From NCBI GenBank assembly GCA_002684935.1, contig NYWC01000095.1, forward strand, positions 2,355-14,313: DNA of 11,959 bases, written 5' to 3'. The position numbers and the translations under genes are program-made. The stretch is from Gammaproteobacteria bacterium. GTDB lineage: Bacteria > Pseudomonadota > Gammaproteobacteria > Pseudomonadales > Pseudohongiellaceae. Under the pieces are notes generated by a model. That model did not search any database. It saw only the letters and a list, made by a program, of their open reading frames with translations, and was not told the origin of the DNA. Below, piece after piece: positions 6,386 through 11,959 of the stretch; position 1 is the stretch's first letter, and every line of letters begins with the position of its first letter.

Positions 6386-6550
6386 TTACTTGAGCGACTT
6401 GTGACCCACAATGTCTCCAATCTTTCTGAGTCCCGTACCATTCATGGCAAGGTAGCTAGCCGCGGTGTGTTGAGGATCGTGGAATCTGAAATCTTTGAGG
6501 CCAGCTTTTGCCCTGATCAACTACCTGGCGTGGTCAATCTCAAAGAGGTG
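6386..6550 (-). pseudogene. C-terminal remnant of a tyrosine (phage-type) integrase
   Basis: Minus-strand translation gives FEIDHAR, a stop, then LIRAKAGLKDFRFHDPQHTA, ASYLAMNGTGLRKIGDIVGH and KSLK before a TAA at 6388-6386. This is the C-terminal catalytic region of a tyrosine recombinase: F-R-x-H-D-L-R-H-T-x-A-S-x-L-A and I-x-x-x-L-G-H-K. The arginine of the HxxR box, normally HDLRHT, is replaced by Gln (HDPQHT), and the leucine by Pro. No open frame holds the tyrosine nucleophile; degraded sequence as far as about 6341 may be its old position. The remnant is non-functional but shows that an integrase-carrying element once sat here. Confidence 0.8.
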
Positions 6551-6568
6551 TGACGGATTTGCGCTCAC

Positions 6569-6646
6569 GTGGGTGGGGAAGACTAACGCGTTGGGATCGA
6601 GCGGTCGGACTTTTCCCCACTTGCCCAGAAAGGTTCCCCCACCCGC
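6569..6646. repeat. GC-rich inverted repeat between integrase remnant and Rieske gene
   Basis: GTGGGGAA (6573-6580) is matched by TTCCCCAC (6613-6620). The larger block GTGGGTGGGGAA (6569-6580) is nearly matched in inverse by TTCCCCCACCCGC (6634-6646). The loops are long (32 and 53 bases) and no T-run follows in either direction, so this is not a classical terminator. It may be a weak transcription barrier at the 3' end of the Rieske gene or a scar of the old element. Purpose not clear. Confidence 0.35.
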
Positions 6647-6651
6647 AGTCA

Positions 6652-7821
6652 TTAAGATATCAAATCCTTAACGAGAGATTCATTTTTCTCGAACTCGTTC
6701 AATCGCTCAAGATATCGGGTCAAATTGCTATGTAGGTGATGAATCGCGGATTCAAACCGGCCGAACCTATAATGCGTATTGGCCCCAGAGCTCATGGCTG
6801 CTTGAATATCACTGACGACTTTCGCATCCTCTTGGTTGCCTGTATCTGAAAGAAAAGCGGCATCCTTCTTGGCGCGAGCTAATTCTTCTTCGGTAGCAGC
6901 ACTACCATTTGGTTTCGGTAGTGTGAACTTGTAGTTGAAGTAACGTGTCCTTGTTGCTGACTCTGGTTCAGCGAAGCTCACATGGCAGTGTTGTGATAGC
7001 TGATTAACAGAGGTGAAAGGGAAAATTCGGTGGACTAGTGTGACCATGCGATCCAACGACAGGTTCTCTCGCGGTGCGTCGCGCAGTTTTTCAATGCGCC
7101 TAAAAGGGAAACACACACGAGAATTTGGCCCCTGCGTTTCAATAACATTTAAGTTGTCATAACCGTAAGGATAGAAGGATTCTGGATGTGTGGGCTTTAT
7201 ATGATAGCCTTCCAAAGTGCCCTCGGCAGTCAGCTTCCAGTTGATGTCCTCAATAGATTCACTCGAATCGAACAGTACCTGATTCTCAGTCAGTAGTTCA
7301 GGTAGCGAATCTAAAGCACCAAGCCCAACGGGTTCATCCTGGGTGATAAATACCAAGCCACTGCGGATTTCCACTGCATTAACTGGCACCAATCCGTTGC
7401 TATTTTTGTCTAGATCAGGAAATCCATGCTCGTGGGGCACGTACTCTAGCCGACCATCTAGTCGGTATGCCCAGCCATGATAATTACACCGGAATATCTT
7501 CGTACAACCGGATCCATCAGCCAATTGCATCCCACGATGCCGACACGCGTTACGAAATGCCCTAATGCTACCATCCTCACCACGCACCACTAAGAGTGGA
7601 ACACCAGCGGAAGCTCGCGCCACGTAAGAGCCTGCATTAGGTAAAGCTGCAACCGGACAAAAAGGGATAGGTAGGCGACGCATAAGCCGCCTTTCAGCAT
7701 TGAAGCGTAATGGAGAAGTGTAGTTTTCCACGGGCTCAAACCAATCCTCATCACCCAGGTCGGTTGTGCCGTTATCAATATGGTTCAGTATATGATCGAG
7801 AAGTTCTGCGTCGCTGAGCAT
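6652..7821 (-). CDS. Rieske non-heme iron oxygenase, alpha (catalytic) subunit
   Basis: A 389-aa aromatic ring-hydroxylating-type oxygenase. The N-terminal Rieske domain binds a 2Fe-2S cluster through C93-x-H95 (NACRHRGMQL) and C112-x-x-H115 (RCNYHGWAY). The C-terminal catalytic domain holds the mononuclear iron histidines in EGTLEGYHIKPTHPESF (H207, H212); the third, acidic ligand is probably the Asp of GNQEDAK near residue 340. Such enzymes add dioxygen to, or demethylate, aromatic or heterocyclic substrates; the substrate is not readable. I took ATG 7819-7821; an in-frame TTG five codons upstream is possible, and neither has a clear ribosome-binding site. No ferredoxin, reductase or small subunit lies nearby, so electrons must come from elsewhere. 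It is the only intact minus-strand gene between the two tRNA-like repeats, so it is transcribed on its own. Confidence 0.9.
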   Translation of the reverse strand: MLSDAELLDHILNHIDNGTTDLGDEDWFEPVENYTSPLRFNAERRLMRRLPIPFCPVAALPNAGSYVARASAGVPLLVVRGEDGSIRAFRNACRHRGMQLADGSGCTKIFRCNYHGWAYRLDGRLEYVPHEHGFPDLDKNSNGLVPVNAVEIRSGLVFITQDEPVGLGALDSLPELLTENQVLFDSSESIEDINWKLTAEGTLEGYHIKPTHPESFYPYGYDNLNVIETQGPNSRVCFPFRRIEKLRDAPRENLSLDRMVTLVHRIFPFTSVNQLSQHCHVSFAEPESATRTRYFNYKFTLPKPNGSAATEEELARAKKDAAFLSDTGNQEDAKVVSDIQAAMSSGANTHYRFGRFESAIHHLHSNLTRYLERLNEFEKNESLVKDLIS

Positions 7822-8046
7822 CGTGTATCGGTCCAAAATTTCAGTAGCGACGCAAGTTACATTCCATTTAAGTTGAATGCAACAAAGCGTAGTTCGCTAT
7901 CTGCAGGTCAAAGCTAGCAAGCAGCATTTATTAAATTTCATAGGTGCTTAACGCTTCACTTGTGGGACATGGAAGGGTAACGGCTCAGGATTCATTTCCC
8001 AAAATCGTCAAGAGCGAGCCATAGCGGCTACAGTGACACTATATGA

Positions 8047-8613
8047 GAAGGGAATAAGGCCCCAATCGTCACAGATGACTCCAATGGGTTGTGGCGGAGG
8101 ATGATCCTAATGAAATTTATTCAGAAATTTGAGGGCGATGCTTGCGATCGCGACCTGCCTGCCAAGCTGCGGACTGATGCAGCTAGGATATTCAACTTAT
8201 GGCTCAAGGGTTTCGCCGACTGGCATAAAAACCGCTTGATGATACCAGACAGCTTGCGTAACGCGACCAACGCTTTCAGAAACGAACAGGACTTGCTGAT
8301 ACAGTTTATCGAGGAAGAGTGCGTAGTCGGTGCATCCGAAAGCTGTGCCAACCATGACCTCAAGCGTCGCTATTTCTCTTGGTGTGAGGACAACAGCACC
8401 AAACCGTTATCGGGCCAACGGTTCAGCCAAGAGCTCACTGAACGAGGGTTTCGTATGGACGATGACAAACGAACGCGGTGGGGTATTTCTGTGCGCCCCC
8501 ACGCAAGCGGGTTTGCACACACGCGAGTTTTGCGCAAATGCGCACCATCTCATAGCCCGTACAGAGGGTTGTGGGTTATTAACAAAAGAGAGTCCATCAG
8601 GATGACTAAATAA
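8047..8613 (+). pseudogene. C-terminal fragment of a P4-type phage/plasmid DNA primase-helicase
   Basis: The readable frame begins just after a TGA at 8044-8046 with NKAPIVTDDSNGLWRRMIL. It continues through FEGDACDRDLPAKLRTDAA, a LWLKGFADWHKNRLMIPDSL segment and FRNEQDLLIQFIEEECVVG, to SQELTERGFRMDDDKRTRW and GISVRP. This order is that of the C-terminal end of the helicase domain and the following helical domain of P4/D5-like primases: the -(L/I)WRR- strand, DRDLP-KL, W--GL-W, IP--V--AT--YR-E-D, FSQ-L-ERGF. The N-terminal primase and Walker A/B parts are missing. After GISVRP, where relatives usually end, about 37 residues of unrelated sequence follow to TAA 8611-8613. An internal TTG (8089) or ATG could start a 174-aa product, but no function is expected. 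Confidence 0.75.
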
Positions 8614-8743
8614 GGTAAAAGTTATTGCTGCAAAATTACCCAAGCTACTAGTGCTCGGCTTTTCGTGGATTGACTACGATAGCACACGTCAATGGCCATC
8701 AAATTTCTATTTTGATGCCGCGCAAATCAAGTAACTTTAAAAG

Positions 8744-8772
8744 TTGAAGCCACTCCCGTAGACAGGTATGAT
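8744..8772 (+). promoter_or_regulatory. Sigma70-type promoter for the hxlR-dehalogenase operon
   Basis: TTGAAG (8744-8749) and TATGAT (8767-8772) are separated by exactly 17 bases and lie about 40 bp before the hxlR start. The -35 box matches TTGACA in 4 of 6 positions, the -10 box TATAAT in 5 of 6. A short palindrome ATTCGAAT begins inside the -10 box and extends just past it. It could be a binding site for the regulator itself, as HxlR proteins often control their own operon, but that is inference. Confidence 0.5.
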
Positions 8773-8812
8773 TCGAATGAATGAGACTCAAAAATGAGGT
8801 GTCGACCGTCCA

Positions 8813-9307
8813 ATGAAAAAAAATGAAATCCAACAGATACATTGCTCCCTCGCCCGAGCTGTTGCTGAAGTGGGTGACACCTGGAAGATTCTCATTATCA
8901 AGGAGCTTTTCTGGCACAACCACAAATTCGACGGCATTCTGCGGCAGACCGGTATGTCCTCATACTCTCTGTCAACCCGTCTCGAGGAACTCAAGAATGA
9001 TGGAATCGTTGAGAAAAAAATGTACGTTTCCCATCCCCCCCGCTACGAATATTCGTTAACGGACAAAGGCATGAGCCTCTGGGCCGTGCTCACTTCCCTT
9101 ACCCGATGGGGCGACACTTGGTGCAACCAGCACGACTCTCAGGTTATTGGTATAACTCATCGGGGATGCAGTTCAAAGAGTCATCCCATATTGGTATGCA
9201 GCGATTGTGGAGAGCCGATGCACGCGCACACGTCCAAATTTCAGGCAACGCCCGAAGTTCTGGCAGATCGGAGCCGCCGCGATGAAAATTCCATTGCCCC
9301 GTATTAA
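8813..9307 (+). CDS. HxlR-family transcriptional regulator with C-terminal zinc-ribbon-like tail
   Basis: A 164-aa DNA-binding protein. Residues 10-105 are a winged helix of HxlR type: the early cysteine in HCSLARAV (C11), VGDTWKILIIKELFW, a KFDGILRQTGMSSYSLSTRL recognition region, LKNDGIVEKK and the wing segment PPRYEYSLTDKG. The C-terminal tail has H116, C119, C129 and C132 (THRGC ... VCSDCGEPM), a plausible zinc-binding knuckle seen in a subset of the family. HxlR proteins commonly sense reactive electrophiles or quinones through C11 and repress or activate adjacent detoxification genes. Its TAA stop (9305-9307) lies inside the ribosome-binding site of the dehalogenase, so the two are one operon, and it probably regulates the dehalogenase. 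A GAGGTG motif lies about 10 bases upstream of ATG 8813. Confidence 0.88.
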   Translation: MKKNEIQQIHCSLARAVAEVGDTWKILIIKELFWHNHKFDGILRQTGMSSYSLSTRLEELKNDGIVEKKMYVSHPPRYEYSLTDKGMSLWAVLTSLTRWGDTWCNQHDSQVIGITHRGCSSKSHPILVCSDCGEPMHAHTSKFQATPEVLADRSRRDENSIAPY

Positions 9308-9319
9308 GGAGGAATTACC

Positions 9320-10699
9320 ATGAAAGTTTCTGTTGTTATAGCGTTGATTTTATCTGTTACTTGTCCGTTTCTGGCGTCCGGCGAAGAGATTAAGCCAGGC
9401 ATCCTTCGCACTCCCGATGCCCGGTTCGAAAACCTGCTTGGGTACGATTTCGATCCACACTATATCGAAGTCGGCGAATACCGGGTTCATTACCTCGACG
9501 AAGGCCCAGCCGATGGTGAAATCATACTCTTGCTTCACGGTGAACCCACGTGGTCGTACCTCTATCGCAAGGTGATTCCCGTGCTTACTGAAGCCGGTTT
9601 TCGCAGCATCGTGCCTGACCTGATCGGTTTCGGAAAGTCGGACAAACCCGTCAGCATGGATACACACACTTACGAATTTCATGTCAACGCCATGGCGACG
9701 TTGGTGAGAGAACTTGGGCTTACAAATATTACATTCTTTGGTCAGGACTGGGGTGGACTCATCGGTTTGCGCGTGGTGGCCGAGAATGAATCCCTCTTCG
9801 CTCGCGTCGTCATCTCAAACACCTATCTCCCCATCGGCACGGAGGGGACCGGCGTTTCACCCGGATTCATGGAATGGAAGCGGATGAACCAAGGTATGAT
9901 CAACCGTGGGGACATCCCGACTGGACAAATGCTCGTATCTCAGACAGGTGACCCGTCGATCGAGGCTGCCTACGACGCTCCCTTTCCCGATCCTAACTAC
10001 AAAGCCGGTGCCCTCATCATGCCCCAGCGCGTGCCTGTTACTCCCGACGATCCCGCGGTCAAAGCGCAAGAAGAGGCGTGGGAAGTGTACTACCAATGGG
10101 AAAAACCTTTCTTGACCGCGTTCAGTGATGGCGACCATATCTTGGGCCACCTATTCAAGAAGTTTCAAGAAGACGTTCCAGGTGCAGCTGGCCAAGCTCA
10201 CACAACCATCATCGGCGCGGGTCACTTCCTTCAAGAACAAAAGGGCGAGGAATTGGCCCAAGTCATCGTCAAGTTTATCGTTGAAAACCCAATGGACTCT
10301 CAAATTGCAGAAAAAACCACAAACGAATCGAAAGTGTCATTTCTTGATCTAACAGATGAACAAGTGAAAATTTTTCAGGAACTTGATATTGAAGGGCCTG
10401 TTCTCATGCTGAATATGCTCCGATTCAAGAAAGATGGAGGGAGAGAAAAGTATCGCGAGTACAGCCGACACGTGGACCCGTTGCTAACAAAAGCCGGCGG
10501 CAAACTCGTAAGCCGGTTGAGTGCGCGGGCGACATTGGTCGGTGAAGAAGAGTGGGACGAAATCCTTGTCGTGGAGTACCCTTCGCGAAAGGCCTTTCTG
10601 AACATGGTCCAGAGCGACGAGTACAAAGTACCCAAGCAAATACGGAACGAAGCGTTGGAAGATTCCCGCCTAATCAGCATGCAGGCGCCGAAACGGTAG
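9320..10699 (+). CDS. Secreted haloalkane dehalogenase fused to a C-terminal DUF1330 domain
   Basis: A 459-aa protein in three parts. Residues 1-21 are a Sec signal peptide (hydrophobic core then ASG). Residues 35-325 are an alpha/beta hydrolase of the haloalkane dehalogenase family: LLHGEPTWSYLYRK (oxyanion region, 71-84), DLIGFGKSDKP, the nucleophile elbow GQDWGG with D143 and halide-binding W144, a likely second halide Trp in FMEWKR (W186), a probable acid in FSDGDHI (D270 or D272), and the base H302 in GAGHFLQE. This layout fits the DhlA-like subfamily (HLD-I). Residues 340-455 are DUF1330-like: GPVLMLNMLRFK, YREYSRHVDPLL, EWDEILVVEYPSRKAFLNM, ALEDSRL. Haloalkane dehalogenases hydrolyse C-halogen bonds to an alcohol and halide. 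The fusion and the export signal are unusual. AAGGAGG before ATG 9320 is strong and overlaps the hxlR stop. Confidence 0.9.
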   Translation: MKVSVVIALILSVTCPFLASGEEIKPGILRTPDARFENLLGYDFDPHYIEVGEYRVHYLDEGPADGEIILLLHGEPTWSYLYRKVIPVLTEAGFRSIVPDLIGFGKSDKPVSMDTHTYEFHVNAMATLVRELGLTNITFFGQDWGGLIGLRVVAENESLFARVVISNTYLPIGTEGTGVSPGFMEWKRMNQGMINRGDIPTGQMLVSQTGDPSIEAAYDAPFPDPNYKAGALIMPQRVPVTPDDPAVKAQEEAWEVYYQWEKPFLTAFSDGDHILGHLFKKFQEDVPGAAGQAHTTIIGAGHFLQEQKGEELAQVIVKFIVENPMDSQIAEKTTNESKVSFLDLTDEQVKIFQELDIEGPVLMLNMLRFKKDGGREKYREYSRHVDPLLTKAGGKLVSRLSARATLVGEEEWDEILVVEYPSRKAFLNMVQSDEYKVPKQIRNEALEDSRLISMQAPKR

Positions 10700-10831
10700 A
10701 GGAACAATACTGACGATGACTCGGAAGATTGTCTCCAGTAAGAACGGTGCTGGGAAGATTGAATGGACTTGTTGTACCGCGGGATAGGTCTTATAGCGGT
10801 GTAACGTTGTATGATTAATGTGGGGGGAACA

Positions 10832-11767
10832 ATGAAAAAGATTGTTAGATCAATTATTGCAATTATGGCCTGCGCTCTTTTCATATCAGGTTTTGCAGCC
10901 GAAGGTGAGATCATTTTCAGTGGACGGATTTTTAAATGGGTGAACCCATTTACGGAAGACATGGTTTTGCCTTCTGGCGTTCATCATAAAACTTTCTTTA
11001 GTCAATCAATGCGGCAAGACGTAGGCTATGCGATTTATCTACCTCCAAGTTACGAAGAAAATGTTAGTCAACGATTTCCAGTTGTTTACTATCTACATGG
11101 AGGTAGACCTGGAAGCGAGTCTAGGAGTGTACAGCTGACCAACTTAATTCATGAAAATATACTTAACGAAAAGACACCGCCGGCTATCTACGTATTCATA
11201 AACGGCGGGGTAATAAGCCACTATAACTACGCCCCGCTTAATTCTATGGGAGAGGATTTGTTTGTAAGGGAGCTTATACCTCATATTGATTCCACTTATC
11301 GATCTGTTGCGACCCGGGAAGGTCGAGCAATTCAGGGTTTTTCACAAGGTGGTCGTGGTACAACCAGGATTATGTTTAAGCACCCAGAGCTATTTTCGTC
11401 TGCCGCAGCTGGAGGGCCAGGGTACGCTGTGGAAAAACAGATTTATGAAAATTCAGGAGTGGAGTTAGATACGCGCCGCGAAGATGCTTCGAGCTTTGAT
11501 TTTGGCGAGGGAAACGATGCCTACTCTTTGGCAAAAATTTATGCTGAAAATGGTGTTCCGGCACTGAAAATCGCTATATGGATTGGAACAGAAGGGTTTA
11601 ACTACAGGCCAACTCTTGACTACATGCAATTTCTCGATTCTTTAGGAATTGATTATAAGAGTTACGTAGTCGGTGGCGTTGATCATAATCCCTCAAAGTT
11701 ATACGAGAGCATAGGCGCAGAGCTAATGAATTTTCACGCTAACTCATTTGGCGAAACAGGCGAATAA
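10832..11767 (+). CDS. Secreted esterase, Esterase D/Fes-like (PF00756-type) alpha/beta hydrolase
   Basis: A 311-aa putative periplasmic or secreted hydrolase. Signal peptide MKKIVRSIIAIMACAL to FAAEG (residues 1-25). The oxyanion segment YYLHGG (about 86-91), the nucleophile elbow GFSQGGRG with S171, and a terminal VDHNP (H285) form the expected catalytic set; the acid is not certain. The fold and the strings VGYAIYLPPSYE and ELIPHIDSTYRSVATREGRA are typical of the Esterase D/antigen 85/feruloyl esterase group, which cleave ester bonds in varied substrates. I chose ATG 10832 because GGGGGGA lies 5 bases upstream and the signal peptide then starts with MKK. ATG 10811 would add seven residues. 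It lies 132 bp after the dehalogenase stop with no clear terminator between, so co-transcription is possible but not shown. Confidence 0.87.
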   Translation: MKKIVRSIIAIMACALFISGFAAEGEIIFSGRIFKWVNPFTEDMVLPSGVHHKTFFSQSMRQDVGYAIYLPPSYEENVSQRFPVVYYLHGGRPGSESRSVQLTNLIHENILNEKTPPAIYVFINGGVISHYNYAPLNSMGEDLFVRELIPHIDSTYRSVATREGRAIQGFSQGGRGTTRIMFKHPELFSSAAAGGPGYAVEKQIYENSGVELDTRREDASSFDFGEGNDAYSLAKIYAENGVPALKIAIWIGTEGFNYRPTLDYMQFLDSLGIDYKSYVVGGVDHNPSKLYESIGAELMNFHANSFGETGE

Positions 11768-11783
11768 TGTCCGGATCTTGATA

Positions 11784-11933
11784 TAGTTGGTGGGCCCATC
11801 AGGACTCGAACGTGGTACCGACGGATTATGAGTCCCTCTCTGACCAATTTACCCAACAATCGCCAGCAGCCTGCGACGGTTCAGCCACTAAATTATAACA
11901 TTTTCCTGTTGTAGATGGTTGTCCTTCGTTGTA
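11784..11933 (-). repeat. Right copy of tRNA-like att-type repeat
   Basis: Counterpart of the repeat at 2787-2936, in the same orientation. On the minus strand it reads as a CAT-anticodon tRNA 3' half: GGGACTCATAATCC, GTTCGAGTCC and a terminal GGGCCCACCA ending at 11788. A D-loop-like AATTGGTCAGAGAGG precedes it, but no 5' acceptor strand pairs with the end. The T-stem is broken in the same way as the left copy: CCACG stands where a perfect stem to CCTGA(T) is expected. On the plus strand three GTTGT motifs (11908-11912, 11918-11922, 11928-11932) follow on an exact 10-bp period. It starts 17 bp after the esterase stop. Confidence 0.7.
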
Positions 11934-11937
11934 CGTA

Positions 11938-11957
11938 GTGGGATCAGCTTGTCCCAC
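11938..11957. repeat. Six-bp perfect hairpin at the right edge
   Basis: GTGGGA (11938-11943) and TCCCAC (11952-11957) pair perfectly around an 8-base loop, directly after the third GTTGT motif of the right repeat. No T-run follows inside the window, so it cannot be called a terminator. It may belong to the att-type repeat or to an element continuing beyond the window. Confidence 0.3.
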
Positions 11958-11959
11958 CA

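Noticed and set aside
7837..8046. Further primase coding sequence upstream of 8047
   Set aside because: No frame gave recognisable primase motifs; nothing else could be identified in this interval apart from its likely role as upstream region of the Rieske gene.
10700..10831. Promoter or terminator between dehalogenase and esterase
   Set aside because: Possible -35/-10 pairs had poor matches or wrong spacing, and no stem followed by a T-run was found.
10375..10962. Minus-strand ORF of 195 aa
   Set aside because: It is antisense to the DUF1330 part of the dehalogenase and the esterase start, is low in complexity (Ser/Ile/Arg-rich) and matches no known family.
11788..11860. Functional tRNA(CAT) gene
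   Set aside because: Anticodon loop and 3' CCA are fine, but the T-stem and the acceptor stem do not pair, so it is treated as a tRNA-derived repeat.

Overview
The window looks like an accessory stretch of a Gram-negative bacterial chromosome, most likely a marine or environmental gammaproteobacterium. The reasons are a polyprenyl-phosphate glycosyltransferase pair, a Mer-type metal-uptake pair, a Rieske oxygenase, a secreted haloalkane dehalogenase and P4-phage-type primase debris, at moderate GC with long, decayed intergenic DNA. The taxon is inference.

Region 1 (1-2740, all minus): an integral-membrane GT-C-like glycosyltransferase, then a GT2/GtrB-DPM1-like glycosyltransferase whose GTG start overlaps the previous stop by 4 bp (GTGA). 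This is a normal envelope-glycan pair; the GT2 gene runs off the left edge.

Region 2 (2787-11933): a segment bounded by two diverged direct repeats of about 150 bp, offset by exactly 8,997 bp. Each carries a degenerate 3' half of a CAT-anticodon tRNA (read on the minus strand). At identical distances, each also has GTTGT motifs on an exact 10-bp period. They look like integrase attachment sites or cassette boundaries. Inside lie: a 150-aa membrane-anchored protein of unknown function; a broken gene with a similar N-terminal segment; a broken macro-domain gene; an orphan FliK-like protein; a merP-merT pair; a tyrosine-integrase C-terminal remnant; a Rieske oxygenase; the C-terminal part of a P4-type primase/helicase; an HxlR regulator with a haloalkane dehalogenase-DUF1330 fusion; and a secreted esterase. 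Two phage-type remnants plus three decayed genes say that this is an old, repeatedly used insertion region.

The most important gene is merP (5606-5947). It has a single in-frame TGA exactly where the first Cys of the MerP CxxC metal-binding motif should be (MT-TGA-AGC). The frame stays intact to the natural end, and a bacterial-SECIS-like hairpin follows the TGA at the right distance. It is best read as a selenoprotein MerP (U47-A-G-C50). An ordinary ORF caller would miss the start of this gene and truncate it.

Functional reading: merP and merT form a small metal-uptake unit with no merA or merR in view. HxlR and the dehalogenase form a tight operon, with the hxlR stop sitting in the ribosome-binding site of the dehalogenase and a good sigma70-type promoter in front. 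A secreted esterase follows on the same strand. Together with the Rieske oxygenase these suggest an acquired set for xenobiotic or halogenated-organic turnover, although a common pathway is not shown by the sequence.
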